Positions 38,501 through 48,832 of a DNA stretch of 64,000 nucleotides are shown piece by piece. A program made the position numbers and the translations under genes. The notes under the pieces were generated by a model, which had not been told where the DNA came from, made no database searches, and saw nothing but the letters and a program-made list of their open reading frames with translations. Position 1 is the first letter of the stretch, and each line of letters opens with the position of its first letter. The stretch lies in assembly GCA_963757115.1 (NCBI GenBank), contig CAVWQV010000004.1, positions 124,001 to 188,000 of the forward strand. The letters are read 5' to 3'. Source of the DNA: CAVWQV01 sp963757115 (GTDB lineage Bacteria > Pseudomonadota > Alphaproteobacteria > Acetobacterales > Acetobacteraceae).

Positions 38501-40093
38501 ATGTCCCAGTTACAAACCGGGCGGGAGGCCGGGGCGCTGCCGAAGGCGTGGCCGTTCGAGGAGGCGGGCCGGCTGCGCGATCGCATCGCCCGATCCGGCA
38601 AGGCTGAGGCGCTGTTCGAGACCGGCTACGGTCCTTCAGGCCTGCCGCATATCGGTACCTTCGGTGAAGTGGCGCGGACCAGCTGGGTCCGCCGCGCGTT
38701 CACGGAACTGACCGGACTACCGTCCCGCTTGATCGCGTTCAGCGACGACATGGACGGATTGCGCAAAGTCCCCGACAACGTGCCGAACCGCGCCATGCTG
38801 GCCGAGCATCTCGGCAAGCCGCTCACCCGCATCCCCGACCCGTTCGGCACGCACGATAGCTTCGGCGCGCACAACAACGCCCGGCTGCGCAGCTTTCTCG
38901 ACGGGTTCGGCTTCGATTACGAGTTTGCGTCCGCCACCGAATACTACGCGTCCGGCCGGTTCGACACGGCACTGGCCCGTGTGCTCGCCGAGTACGACGC
39001 CATTCTGGCCGTGATCCTTCCGACCCTCGGCCCCGAGCGCCGCGCCACCTATTCGCCCATCCTGCCGCTGCATCCGCGCACCGGGCAGGTGATGCAGGTC
39101 AAGCTGGACGGCTTCGACGCCGAGGCGGGTACAGTCCGCTGGACTGATCCGGCCAACGGCGAGCGGTTCGAGACCTCCGTGCGCGGCGGGGCGGCCAAGC
39201 TGCAATGGAAGGCCGACTGGGCGATGCGCTGGTACGCGCTCGGCGTCGACTATGAGATGTCGGGCAAGGATCTGATCGACAGCGTCCGCCTCTCGTCCCG
39301 CATCTGCCGCATTCTCGGCAGCGCGCCGCCCGAGAGCTACACGTACGAGCTGTTTCTCGACGAGCACGGGCAGAAGATCAGCAAATCCAAGGGGAACGGC
39401 CTGTCTGTCGAGGACTGGCTCCGCTACGCCCCGCCCGAGGCGCTGGGCCAATTCATGTTCAACGCCCCGCAACGGGCGAAGCGGCTGTATTTCGACGTCA
39501 TCCCGCGCGCGACGGACGACTACATCGCCAATGCCGCCCGGGAGGAAACCCAGAGCGAGGCCGAGCGGCGGGCGAACCCGGCCTGGCACATCCGCGGCTC
39601 GGCGCCGGCCCCGGCCCGCTCGCCCGTGTCATTCGCCATGCTGCTCAACCTCGCGAGCGTGGCCAACGCCGAGAGCCCGGACGTCCTATGGGGCTTCCTC
39701 CGCCGCTACCGGGCGGACGCGGACCCGACGACGATGCCGTTTCTCGATCGCCTCGTGCATCACGCGATCAGCTACTATCGGGATTTCGTGCGGCCAACGA
39801 AGCGCTACCGGCTACCCTCGCCGGCGGAACGGACGGCACTCGCCGACTTGGCCGAAACGTTGCGCGGCTTCGACAGCGCACCGGAGGCGGAAGCGCTGCA
39901 GAACCTGGTCTTCGAGGTCGGGAAGCGGCACGGGTTCGCAGCGATCCTTCGCGAATGGTTCGGTTGCCTGTACCAGGTGTTGCTCGGCCAGCCGGAAGGG
40001 CCGCGCTTCGGCGGCTTCGTGGCACTCTACGGTATCGGCGAAACCATCGCCCTCATCGACGCCGCGCTGAGCCGCTCGGCCGACGCGGCCTGA
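38501..40093 (+). CDS. lysK: class I lysyl-tRNA synthetase
   Basis: 530 residues, intact, the archaeal/alphaproteobacterial class I type. HIGH signature is HIGT in GLPHIGTFGEVAR; KMSKS signature is KISKSKGN. DDMDGLRKVP and FDYEFASATEYYASG are family blocks. It charges tRNA-Lys in the cytoplasm. An MprF-like gene follows 14 bp downstream, and MprF enzymes use Lys-tRNA, so the pairing is meaningful. Start ATG at 38501. Confidence 0.95.
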   Translation: MSQLQTGREAGALPKAWPFEEAGRLRDRIARSGKAEALFETGYGPSGLPHIGTFGEVARTSWVRRAFTELTGLPSRLIAFSDDMDGLRKVPDNVPNRAMLAEHLGKPLTRIPDPFGTHDSFGAHNNARLRSFLDGFGFDYEFASATEYYASGRFDTALARVLAEYDAILAVILPTLGPERRATYSPILPLHPRTGQVMQVKLDGFDAEAGTVRWTDPANGERFETSVRGGAAKLQWKADWAMRWYALGVDYEMSGKDLIDSVRLSSRICRILGSAPPESYTYELFLDEHGQKISKSKGNGLSVEDWLRYAPPEALGQFMFNAPQRAKRLYFDVIPRATDDYIANAAREETQSEAERRANPAWHIRGSAPAPARSPVSFAMLLNLASVANAESPDVLWGFLRRYRADADPTTMPFLDRLVHHAISYYRDFVRPTKRYRLPSPAERTALADLAETLRGFDSAPEAEALQNLVFEVGKRHGFAAILREWFGCLYQVLLGQPEGPRFGGFVALYGIGETIALIDAALSRSADAA

Positions 40094-40107
40094 GGCACGA
40101 GGCACGG

Positions 40108-42128
40108 TTGCGGAGAACGCCGAACAGCCTCATCCGCCACCTGCCGGCGATCCTCGGAGTGGGGCTGCTGTGTGGTGCCATCTACGTCGTGCAGCGCGAG
40201 TTTCGCAGCCTCAAGCTCGACGACATCGCGGCTGCGGTGCACGCGATTCCGATGCGCGCGCTCTTGGTGTCGTTCGCGTTCACCGTGCTGTCGTATGGCG
40301 TGCTGACCTTCTACGACCGGCTCGGCACCCTCTATGCGGGCCATAAGGTCTCTTACGCCCGCGTCGCGTTTGCGTCGTTCTGCGCGTACGCGCTGTCGCA
40401 CAATCTCGGCTTCGCCGCCGTGTCGGGCGCTGCGCGTGCGCTACCGGCTGTACGCCCACTGGGGCCTGTCGTCCGTCGAGATCGCCAAAACGGTCGCGTT
40501 CTGCTCGCTGACCTTCGGCCTTGGCGGCATGGTGCTCGGTGGCGCCATCCTGTTCCAGGAACCGAGCGCCATCCCATTCTTCGGCCAGCATCTGCCGCAT
40601 TGGGTATTGTACGGGGTCGGCGCGCTGCTTTGGGCGATCGTTGCGGGTTACATCACCCTATCGCGGGTGGTGGGAACGCTCCGCGTGTTCGGCCATCTGG
40701 TGGAGCTGCCGGGCTGGCGGATGGCGGTGGTCCAGGTGCTGCTCGCGACCGTCGACGTCGCGGTGACGGCGAGCATCTTCTACGCGCTGCTGCCGAGTGC
40801 CGTGGGCCTGACCTGGCTGCGGTTCCTCGGCGTCTATGTCGCGTCCTACACGGCGGGGCTTGCAGCCAATCTACCCGGCGGCATCGGCGTGTTCGATACG
40901 GCGATGCTGCTCGGCCTCTCGCCCTGGCTGGAAGCGCCCGACATCGTCGGCGCCATCCTCGTGTTCCGGCTCTACTACTACGTCATCCCGCTATTCCTCG
41001 CCGGTGGACTGTTCGCTGGCAATGAGATCCTGGTACGCGGCGGGACCATGTTCCGTTCGCAGCAGGGCCGCGGGCGCTGGAGCGAACCCGATTTCACCGT
41101 CGCCACCCTGACCGGCGCAGTGGCGCTCTGCGGCGTCATGCTGCTCTCGCTCGGCGTGCTTGCGCCGGCCCCGGACTTCTCCTGGATCGATCCCGACCTC
41201 GCCGACTTCGCCAACGAAGCCAGCGAGTTCGTGCCGTCCCTGATCGGCGCCGGCCTCCTCGTGCTTGCGATCGGACTGTCGCAGCGCGTCAACCTCGCTT
41301 GGGGCGCCACCCTGTTCATGCTGATGGCAGGTGCGGCCTTCATCGTGGCGCAGGGCGAACAGCTCTGGATCGGCGGCGTGCTCGTGGTCGCGACGGTGCT
41401 GCTGGCCCCTTTTCGCAGCTTTTTCTACCGGCGCGCGCGCCTGCTGAGCGGGCCGCTGCAGGCTTCGACGGCGGTGCCGCTCTTGGCCCTGATCGCCTGC
41501 GTCCTGGCCCTCGCCGGGTTCGAGAGGCACGTGCTTTTCCTCGTCGACAACAGCTGGTGGGAAGTCGTGCTGTCGCGCGACGTGCCGAACTCGGTCCGCG
41601 CCACGGTGGCGCTCACGGTGGCGTTGGCGCTTGCGGCCATGTGGCGCTTGATCCGGCCGGGCCGGGTGAGCTGGCTGCCGTGGACCCCCGAGCTGCGGCA
41701 GCGACTGGCCCTGCTCGGCAGCCGGCCGCCGGTCGAGGCGGACGGCGTGGTCTGGGGCGAGGCGGAGCTCGCGGGGATCGCCGTTCCGCCGCTGCGGCCG
41801 CATCCTCCTGGCGTTCGGGGACCCGGCCGGGCCGGAAACCGATCGGATTTCCGCGATCTGGCGGTTGCGCGATCTCGCACGCCAGGAGGGCCTCGATCCG
41901 GCCGTGTGGCGCGCCGGCGACGGTCTGCTGAAGATCTACAGCGATCTTGGCCTGACCGCACTCCCGCTCGGCCCCGACGGCATGCCCGTGCCGGAGACCG
42001 GCCAAGAGCCGAAAGGCAGCACCCGCTATCTGGTTTGCGTAGCGGAACGGGATCTCGCAACGTTGCTGCCGGTCCTCCCGCGCCTTCTGGCACGCGAAGC
42101 TGCCCCCGCTTCCGCCGCGGCCGAGTGA
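40108..42128 (+). CDS. MprF-like membrane protein with a shortened DUF2156 domain, two frameshifts
   Basis: About 672 residues from a TTG at 40108. The first 500 residues form a UPF0104/MprF flippase-like membrane region with a dozen spans (TAGLAANLPGGIGVFDTAML is the family signature). Frame breaks: about 40435 (one extra C) and 41783 (one extra G, after which it reads FRRCGRILLAFGDPAGPE). The soluble end reads like the first part of the MprF aminoacyl-transfer domain (SAIWRLRDLARQEGLDPA) but stops after about 130 residues, where full-length enzymes have roughly 300. Transfer activity is therefore doubtful; lipid flipping is possible. Confidence 0.8.
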
Positions 42129-42186
42129 CCGGACGGAACCCACGGTCGCCGGAGCGTTGCTGTTCACACACTCAGGAGTGCGGCTC

Positions 42187-42534
42187 ATGCGCTTGCTGGA
42201 CGAGGTGATCGACGAGTGGCGGGCCGAAGCGCCAGCCGACGCGACGCCGCTTGCCAACGCGATGCGTGATCTCCTCGGCGGCCCGCGCGGAACGCTTGAG
42301 CAGCTTGGGCAGCAGTTCACCGCAGCCGGGCTCGGCGATGTCATGCACTCCTGGCTCGGCCCGGGCGCACCTCTCGCCGTTGCGCCGGACGAACTCGGGC
42401 GCGTGCTCGGCGCGGAGCGGGTCGGCGATCTGGCGACGGTGGCCGGGCTGAGCGAGGACCGCTTTCTCGCCACACTCGCGCGGTACTTGCCAGGCGTGGT
42501 CCGCCGGATGACCGCGGACGACGAGCTGACCTGA
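42187..42534 (+). CDS. YidB/DUF937 family protein
   Basis: 115 residues from the ATG at 42187. Helical DUF937 protein: LLGGPRGTLEQLGQQFTAAG, then GDVMHSWLGPGAPLAVAPDE and VAGLSEDRFLATLARYLPGV, which match the family's paired motifs. Function unknown in all bacteria. A separate small gene behind the MprF-like gene, with no known connection to it. Confidence 0.75.
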   Translation: MRLLDEVIDEWRAEAPADATPLANAMRDLLGGPRGTLEQLGQQFTAAGLGDVMHSWLGPGAPLAVAPDELGRVLGAERVGDLATVAGLSEDRFLATLARYLPGVVRRMTADDELT

Positions 42535-42612
42535 CGCGGGTGGAACGAAGGCTGGGTGCTTGGCGTTTTCGGCAATGAACACGCGCGGAACTGAGCGTTT
42601 GGGAGGAGTGTC

Positions 42613-43143
42613 ATGAGGCGGGTTGTTGTCGTGTTGTTCGCCTTGGCCAGCGCCGGATGCACAGGCGCAAGCCAGGGCGGCCTTGCCGGCGACTACGGCT
42701 ACGGCCCAGGCTACGGCGGCTATGGCGCGCCGCCCCCCAGTTATGGAGCTCCGTCCTACTACGGCGGGTCTGCCTACTATGGGGGACCTGTCTACGAAGG
42801 GAGGCCTGCCTACAACGGTGCCCCCGTCTACAACCGTGCGCCCGTCTACAACGGCGCTCCCGTCTACAACGGCGGTCCAGGCTATGGATGGAATGGCCCG
42901 CATCGTGATTGGGACGGGGAGCGCGACCACCAGCACGGGGGAGATTATGGCGCGGCGCAGCGTCAGCAGGCCCTGACCGCCCAGCAGCAGCATTACAACC
43001 AGCAAATATCGGGAGCCGAGCAGCGCTACAACCAACAAGTTTCGGCCAACCCGCAGGCGGCGGCCGCAGCACGCAACCAGCTCGCCGCCCAAGGACAGGC
43101 GGCCCGCCGCCAGCTCGAGCAGAACACGCAGGGCTTGCGCTGA
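42613..43143 (+). CDS. lipoprotein with Tyr/Asn/Pro tandem repeats
   Basis: 176 residues from ATG 42613 with GGGAGGAG upstream. A lipobox (ALASAGC) places Cys at residue 17. Residues 25-100 are Gly/Tyr/Pro-rich, including four copies of an APVYN(G/R) unit, and the last 70 residues are Gln-rich helix (QQALTAQQQHYNQQISGAEQ). Likely an outer-membrane-anchored, partly disordered envelope protein. No family assigned. Confidence 0.65.
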   Translation: MRRVVVVLFALASAGCTGASQGGLAGDYGYGPGYGGYGAPPPSYGAPSYYGGSAYYGGPVYEGRPAYNGAPVYNRAPVYNGAPVYNGGPGYGWNGPHRDWDGERDHQHGGDYGAAQRQQALTAQQQHYNQQISGAEQRYNQQVSANPQAAAAARNQLAAQGQAARRQLEQNTQGLR

Positions 43144-43324
43144 TTTCAGGTCGGGCCGACCGCTGCTCTGCCGCTAGCGCAGGCTGGCCCGACCGGCAAT
43201 CCGCCCCGCCACGAGTTGGGTGTTGGTTGTGCCTGATCCGGTCCGCATGACGAAACTGGTGGTTCTCGTTCGGACGGAATCGGTCCAGTAATCAGGCTTG
43301 CAAAGCAGCCCGGAGCCCGCGCGC
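43144..43324. other. gap between lipoprotein and glgX
   Basis: About 180 bp with no gene. The glgX promoter should be here, but no convincing sigma-70 elements or repeats stand out. Confidence 0.3.
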
Positions 43325-45442
43325 ATGAGCACGACCATCGCCGCCACGCGCGTGACCGAGGGTGTACCGTTTCCGCTGGGCGCGACGTGGGATGGTCTGG
43401 GCGTCAATTTTGCGCTGTTCTCGGCGCATGCCACGAAGGTCGAGCTCTGCCTGTTCGACGCGCGAGGGCACCGCGAACTCGAGCGGATCGAACTGCCGGA
43501 GTTCACCGACGAGGTTTGGCATGGCTATCTGCCGGACGCGCGCCCCGGCACGGTCTACGGCTATCGGGTGCACGGCCCGTACGATCCCGCGAACGGGCAC
43601 CGTTTCAATCATAACAAGTTGCTGCTCGACCCCTACGCCAAGGCGCTCGTAGGACAGCTTCGCTGGGCGCCGGAAGTGTTCGGCTACCGGCTCGAATCGT
43701 CGGATGATCTCACCTTCGATAAACGCGATAGCGCAGCGTTCGTGCCGAAATGCCGGGTGATCGACCCCGCCTTCACCTGGGGCCGCGACCAGTCCCCGCG
43801 CGTCCCGTTCGAACGCACGATCATCTACGAGACGCATGTGCGGGGCTTCACCAAGCGTCATCCGGCGGTGCCCGACCATCTGCAGGGAACGTTCGCCGGC
43901 ATGGCGACGAAAGAGGTCGTCGATTATATCCGCGGGTTGGGGGTGACGGCGGTTGAGCTGATGCCCGTGCACGCCTTCGTCGACGACAATTTGCTGCTCG
44001 ACAAGGGCCTCACGAACTACTGGGGCTACAACACGATCGGCTTTTTCGCCCCCCACCCGCTTTACTCAGCCACCGGCTCGACCGGCGAGTTCAAGGCGAT
44101 GGTCGCGCATCTGCACAGCGCCGGCCTCGAGGTGATCCTGGATGTCGTCTACAATCACAGCGCCGAGGGCAACGAGCGGGGGCCGACCCTGTCGTTCAAG
44201 GGCATCGACAATGCCTCGTATTACCGGCTGATACCGGATGATAACCGGCACTACATCAACGACACCGGTACGGGCAACACGATCAACCTTTCCCACCCGC
44301 GCGTGCTGCAGATGGTAACGGACAGCCTGCGCTACTGGGTGCAGGACATGCACGTCGATGGGTTTCGCTTCGACCTTGCAACAATTCTCGGGCGCGAGCC
44401 GTATGGGTTTGATGAGGGTGGCGGCTTTCTCGACAGCTGCCGGCAGGACCCAATTCTTTCGTCGGTGAAACTGATCGCCGAGCCCTGGGACATCGGCCCG
44501 GGCGGTTATCAGGTCGGCCAGTTTCCGCCGGGTTGGGCGGAGTGGAACGACCGCTTTCGCGATACGGCGCGGGCGTTCTGGAAGGGCGACGACGGCGAGG
44601 CGTCGAAGCTTGCCGACTGTCTCAGTGCGTCGGCAAGCCTGTTCAACAAGCGCGGCCGTAGGCCGTGGGCGAGTGTCAACTTCATCACTGCGCACGATGG
44701 CTTCACGCTGAATGACGTGGTCAGCTATAACGAAAGGCATAACGAGGCGAACGGGGAGGACAACCGCGACGGCCATTCCGACAACCGCTCCTGGAATTGC
44801 GGCGTCGAAGGTCCGACGGACGATCCCGCCATCCTGGCGCTTCGTGAGCGGCAGAAGCGCAACCTGCTCGCGACGCTTCTGCTTGCGCAGGGCACGCCCA
44901 TGCTGCTGGCCGGGGACGAGTTCGGCCGCACGCAGAACGGCAACAACAACGCGTATTGCCAGGATAACGAAACGAGCTGGCTCGACTGGGACATCACCCC
45001 CGAAGGGGATGCACTGGCCGCGTTCGTGCGGCGGCTTATTCGCCTGCGCACTACGTACCCGATCCTGCACCGCACCCGCTTCTTTTCTGGGGAGTATAAC
45101 GAGGAACTCGGCGTCAGGGACGTGACGTGGATCAACGCGACCGGAGAGGAGATGAAGCCCGGCGATTGGCAGGACGGCTTGATGCGTTGCTTCGGGATGC
45201 TGATGGACGGCCGCGCCCAGGAGACCGGCATTCGCCGCCCGGGCTCGCAGGCAACTCTGCTGCTGGTGGTCAACGCGCATCACGACGTGGTGGTGTTCAC
45301 CATGCCCGAGGCGGCTGGAATCCGGCATTGGGCACTCGTGTTCGACACCAATGCGCCCGACGCGCGCAACGAGTCGTTCGACGTGGGCGAAACCTACGAG
45401 GTGACCGGACGCTCGACCGTTCTGTTCGCGCTCAGGACCTGA
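43325..45442 (+). CDS. glgX: glycogen debranching enzyme GlgX
   Basis: 705 residues from the ATG at 43325; an in-frame upstream start at 43298 is less likely. N-terminal CBM48-like domain (LGATWDGLGVNFALFSAHAT), then a GH13 isoamylase barrel: LDVVYNHSAEGN, nucleophile region DGFRFDLATILGR, acid KLIAEPWDIGPGGYQ, and the ITAHDGFTLNDVV block with the third carboxylate. It removes alpha-1,6 branches from glycogen limit dextrin in the cytoplasm. No other glg genes are in the window. Its end overlaps the convergent murJ by 11 bp. Confidence 0.95.
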   Translation: MSTTIAATRVTEGVPFPLGATWDGLGVNFALFSAHATKVELCLFDARGHRELERIELPEFTDEVWHGYLPDARPGTVYGYRVHGPYDPANGHRFNHNKLLLDPYAKALVGQLRWAPEVFGYRLESSDDLTFDKRDSAAFVPKCRVIDPAFTWGRDQSPRVPFERTIIYETHVRGFTKRHPAVPDHLQGTFAGMATKEVVDYIRGLGVTAVELMPVHAFVDDNLLLDKGLTNYWGYNTIGFFAPHPLYSATGSTGEFKAMVAHLHSAGLEVILDVVYNHSAEGNERGPTLSFKGIDNASYYRLIPDDNRHYINDTGTGNTINLSHPRVLQMVTDSLRYWVQDMHVDGFRFDLATILGREPYGFDEGGGFLDSCRQDPILSSVKLIAEPWDIGPGGYQVGQFPPGWAEWNDRFRDTARAFWKGDDGEASKLADCLSASASLFNKRGRRPWASVNFITAHDGFTLNDVVSYNERHNEANGEDNRDGHSDNRSWNCGVEGPTDDPAILALRERQKRNLLATLLLAQGTPMLLAGDEFGRTQNGNNNAYCQDNETSWLDWDITPEGDALAAFVRRLIRLRTTYPILHRTRFFSGEYNEELGVRDVTWINATGEEMKPGDWQDGLMRCFGMLMDGRAQETGIRRPGSQATLLLVVNAHHDVVVFTMPEAAGIRHWALVFDTNAPDARNESFDVGETYEVTGRSTVLFALRT

Positions 45443-46997
45443 CAGGCGGCGCGGCGCGGCGCGGGCGCGTCATCAGACGCCGGGCGTCGCGCATGTCGAA
45501 CGCGCCTACGGCCTGACCGGCGAGCGCGTATGCCGCGAAGCCGAGCGCGACCAGAAGCGCAAGCGCGCCCCATCTGAGACCGCGCACTGTCTCGGCCGCA
45601 GCCAGCAGCGGACCTTGCGCAAGGAACAGCGCCACACCCATCGTTGCCGCCGCGACGACCATCCGCGGCAGCCTTCGCTTGATCTGGTCGTCGAGCCGGA
45701 GGTGCCCGCGCCGGTGCAGCGCGCTGGCGAGCCACGCGACGTTGAAGACGGAGGCAAGGCTGGTGGCGAGCGCCGGCCCGACATGCCGGAGCGGGACCAT
45801 CAAGACGAGATTGAGCGCCAGATTGAGCAACACCGCGCCGATGCCGATCTGCACCGGGGTTTTCGTATCGCCGCGGGCGAAAAACCCGGGCGCCAGCACC
45901 TTGACGATGACGAAGGCGGGCAGCCCGATCGCGTAGGCCATCAGCGCCTGCGCCGAGAGCCGGGCACTTTCGGCATCGAATGCGCCGCGTCCGAACAATA
46001 CCCACATGATGGGGAACGCCGCGACGCCGAGCGCGACCGCTGCCGGCAGGGTGAGGAACAGCGCGTATTCGAGCGCGCGGTTGAGGGTGGACCGTGCCGC
46101 CTCGGCCTCGCCGCCGCGCACCTGGCGCGACAGCAGCGGCAGCATAGCGGTGCCGACGGCGGTGCCGATCACCCCGAGCGGCAGTTGGTTCACCCGGTCG
46201 GCGTAGTAGAGCAGCGACACGGTGCCCGGCGGCAGCAGGCTGGCGATGATGACATCGACCGCGAGGTTGAGTTGGGTCACGCCGGCGCCGACCAGTCCCG
46301 GCGCCATGCGCCGCAGCAACACGCGCATCTGCGGCGTGAGGCGCGGGCGGGGCAGGCGCATCGCCATCCCGGCTCGCGCCGTTGCCCACATCAGCACCGC
46401 GAGCTGCGCGACCCCCGAGACCGTCACACCCCAGGAGAGGGCGTGCCCGGCCGTCGGCACGTACGGCGTCAACCAGATCATCGCGGCGATGGAGATGGCG
46501 TTGAACAGCACATAGGAGGCTGAGGCCGCGGTGAACCGCTCCAAGCCGTTCAGCACGCCGGACAGCAGCGCCGCCAGGCAGATCAGGATGAGGTAGGGGA
46601 AGGTGATGCGCGAAAGGTCGACGGCGAGCGCGAACTTGGCCGGGTCGGCGGCGAAGCCGGGGGCCAGCACCGCCATCAGCTGCGGCATACAAACCTCGCC
46701 GGCGATGGTCAGCGCGCCCAGCCAGAACGCCATGACGCTGAACGCTTCCTCGGCGAAGCGGCGCGCCGCCGCCGGTCCTTCGGCCGCCAGCATCCCGGAG
46801 AAGGCGGGCACGAAGGCGGCGTTGAACGCGCCCTCTCCGAACAGCCGCCGGAACAGGTTGGGCAGCTTGAGCGCGACGAAGAACGCATCGGCGATCGGCC
46901 CTGCCCCGAGCATGGCCGCGATCAGGATGTCGCGCACAAAGCCGAGCAGCCGGCTGCCCATAGTCCAGCCGCCGACGGTGAGGACGCCTTTCAGCAT
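45432..46997 (-). CDS. murJ: lipid II flippase MurJ
   Basis: 521 residues, fourteen predicted membrane spans, intact. Opening VGGWTMGSRLLGFVRDILIA and FGEGAFNAAFVPAF are signature MurJ/MviN blocks. Flips the peptidoglycan precursor lipid II across the inner membrane; essential in most bacteria. It follows gpsA on the same strand 21 bp downstream. Starts at the ATG at 46997. Confidence 0.95.
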   Translation of the reverse strand: MLKGVLTVGGWTMGSRLLGFVRDILIAAMLGAGPIADAFFVALKLPNLFRRLFGEGAFNAAFVPAFSGMLAAEGPAAARRFAEEAFSVMAFWLGALTIAGEVCMPQLMAVLAPGFAADPAKFALAVDLSRITFPYLILICLAALLSGVLNGLERFTAASASYVLFNAISIAAMIWLTPYVPTAGHALSWGVTVSGVAQLAVLMWATARAGMAMRLPRPRLTPQMRVLLRRMAPGLVGAGVTQLNLAVDVIIASLLPPGTVSLLYYADRVNQLPLGVIGTAVGTAMLPLLSRQVRGGEAEAARSTLNRALEYALFLTLPAAVALGVAAFPIMWVLFGRGAFDAESARLSAQALMAYAIGLPAFVIVKVLAPGFFARGDTKTPVQIGIGAVLLNLALNLVLMVPLRHVGPALATSLASVFNVAWLASALHRRGHLRLDDQIKRRLPRMVVAAATMGVALFLAQGPLLAAAETVRGLRWGALALLVALGFAAYALAGQAVGAFDMRDARRLMTRPRRAAPPVRS

Positions 46998-47018
46998 GCC
47001 GGTCTCATGCCTGACTGC

Positions 47019-47969
47019 TTACTCATCCCGGCGCGGTCGCGCCAGCAACGCGGCGATTGCCTCCGCGAGCGTCGTCGTGCCTCCTAGAAGATCGGCCACG
47101 GCGCGGCAGATCGGCATATCAACGCCGGCCAGGCGCATGAGGAGAGCGGGCGCGGTCGCGACACCTTCGGTGACCGCGCTCCGGCTCGCCAGCACTGCCT
47201 CCAATCGCTGGCCGCGGCCCAACGCGAGGCCGAGGCTGTAGTTACGGCTGGACAAACCCGTGCATGTGAGCAGGAGGTCGCCGAGGCCCGACAGGCCCAT
47301 GGTGGTGTCCGCCCGGCCGCCGAGCGCCACGGCGCCCCGGCTCAGCTCGGCGAGCGCCCGGGTGATGAGGGCTGCGCGGGCGTTCTCGCCGAGGCCCGCG
47401 CCGACCACGGCGCCCGCCGCGATCGCGATCACGTTCTTGGCCGCGCCCCCCACCTGCGCCCCGATCGGGTCGTCGTTGCCGTAAAGCCGGAATGTCGGGG
47501 TCGCGAGCAGCCCGACCAGCCACGCCCGGAGCTCTGGGTCGGCGGCCGCGATCACGCCCGCGGCCGGAAGGCCCGCCGCGACCTCGTGCGCGAAGTTGGG
47601 GCCGGTGAGAAAGCCGGCCGGTCGGCCCGGCTGCGCGTCGGCAACGACCTCGAGCGGCAGCCGGCCGGTGCCCTCTTCCATGCCCTTAGCACACACCACC
47701 AGCGGCACGTCGCCGGGCGGCAGCGCCAACGCCGTCGCACGGAGATGTTGCATCGGTGGTACAAGCAGAATGGCCTCGGCGCCGTTCGGCAGCTGGCCGG
47801 CAATGCGGATGCCGTCCGGCAGCGCGACCCCGGGCAGGCGCGGGTTTCGCCCTCCTTGTAGTGAGGCAGGGTTCCGCGCGACCAATGTCACTGCCGCACC
47901 AGCCCGGTGAGCCTGGACGGCGAGGGCGGTGCCCCAGGCTCCGGCCCCGACGATCGCGATCCTATTCAT
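47019..47969 (-). CDS. gpsA: glycerol-3-phosphate dehydrogenase [NAD(P)+]
   Basis: 316 residues from the ATG at 47969 (a TTG two codons upstream is the alternative). The N-terminal dinucleotide-binding motif is VGAGAWGTALA. Catalytic and substrate-binding blocks: GAAKNVIAIAAGAVVGAGLG with the active-site Lys, and GLGDLLLTCTG with SRN. Reduces dihydroxyacetone phosphate for phospholipid synthesis. The ATG overlaps the rlmJ stop, so rlmJ, gpsA and murJ form one operon. Confidence 0.95.
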   Translation of the reverse strand: MNRIAIVGAGAWGTALAVQAHRAGAAVTLVARNPASLQGGRNPRLPGVALPDGIRIAGQLPNGAEAILLVPPMQHLRATALALPPGDVPLVVCAKGMEEGTGRLPLEVVADAQPGRPAGFLTGPNFAHEVAAGLPAAGVIAAADPELRAWLVGLLATPTFRLYGNDDPIGAQVGGAAKNVIAIAAGAVVGAGLGENARAALITRALAELSRGAVALGGRADTTMGLSGLGDLLLTCTGLSSRNYSLGLALGRGQRLEAVLASRSAVTEGVATAPALLMRLAGVDMPICRAVADLLGGTTTLAEAIAALLARPRRDE

Positions 47970-48774
47970 CTGCAAGCCTGAGCACGGCGCTGCTTCCGTC
48001 CTTCTCGGCGAGAGCGTCTTGCAGGGCGGCGAGGAGACGCGGGGCTTCCTGCTCGAAGCCCCAGGGCGGGTTCACCAGCAAGAGCCCACAGCCGTTCAGC
48101 CGCGCCGGATCGAGCGGCTCGCGCAACAGCAACTCGGCCGCGACCACGTCGCGCAGCCCGGTGTTCCGGAGCGCTGCGTGAAAGGCGCGCACGGGTGCCC
48201 GATGCTTGATCGGGTACCAGGCAGCGTACACCCCGGAGCGAAATCGGCCGTACGCGGCGGCGAGCGTCCGCTCCAAGGTAAAGAATTCGTCCGGGTTCTC
48301 GTATGGGGGGTCGATCAGCACGAACCCGCGGCGCTCGGCCGGGGGCAGGAGTGCGCGCACAGCTTCCCAGCCGTCCCGTCGATGCACCTGGACCTGCCGG
48401 TCTCCCTTGAAGGTGCTTCGGAGCGTGGCGGCATCATCGGGGTGGAGCTCGCAGCAGACCAGCCGATCCCCTGGCCGCAGCAAGGCGCGCGCAAGCGCCG
48501 GCGAGCCGGGGTAGAGCCCGAGCGACTGGATAGTGCCGAGATAGTCCGCGAGCGCCGGGCAGGGGCGCTCCAGCAGCAGGCCGATGCCGGCTCGCCACTC
48601 CCCGGTGCGCGCGGCCGGTCCGGAAGCAAGGTCGTACCGGCCCGCCCCGGCATGGGTGTCGAGCACGCAGAATGGCGCGAGTTTCCGCTGCATCGCACGG
48701 AGCAGCCACAACAGGAGCGCGTGCTTCATGCAGTCGGCGAAGTTGCCGGCGTGGAAGGCGTGGCGGTAGTTCAC
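47962..48774 (-). CDS. rlmJ: 23S rRNA A2030 N6-methyltransferase RlmJ
   Basis: 270 residues, ATG at 48774. Opening MNYRHAFHAGNFADCMKHAL is the hallmark of RlmJ; SAM-binding region VLDTHAGAGRYDL; catalytic tetrapeptide in LIDPPYENPDEF. Methylates A2030 of 23S rRNA. First gene of the rlmJ-gpsA-murJ operon, divergent from the CapD-type gene with a 58-bp promoter gap. Confidence 0.93.
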   Translation of the reverse strand: MNYRHAFHAGNFADCMKHALLLWLLRAMQRKLAPFCVLDTHAGAGRYDLASGPAARTGEWRAGIGLLLERPCPALADYLGTIQSLGLYPGSPALARALLRPGDRLVCCELHPDDAATLRSTFKGDRQVQVHRRDGWEAVRALLPPAERRGFVLIDPPYENPDEFFTLERTLAAAYGRFRSGVYAAWYPIKHRAPVRAFHAALRNTGLRDVVAAELLLREPLDPARLNGCGLLLVNPPWGFEQEAPRLLAALQDALAEKDGSSAVLRLADE

Positions 48775-48832
48775 CCAAGCTGTGTAGCGCAGTGGCCCTG
48801 ACCTCCGCGCCCCCTTGGGCTATAGCGGGCCG

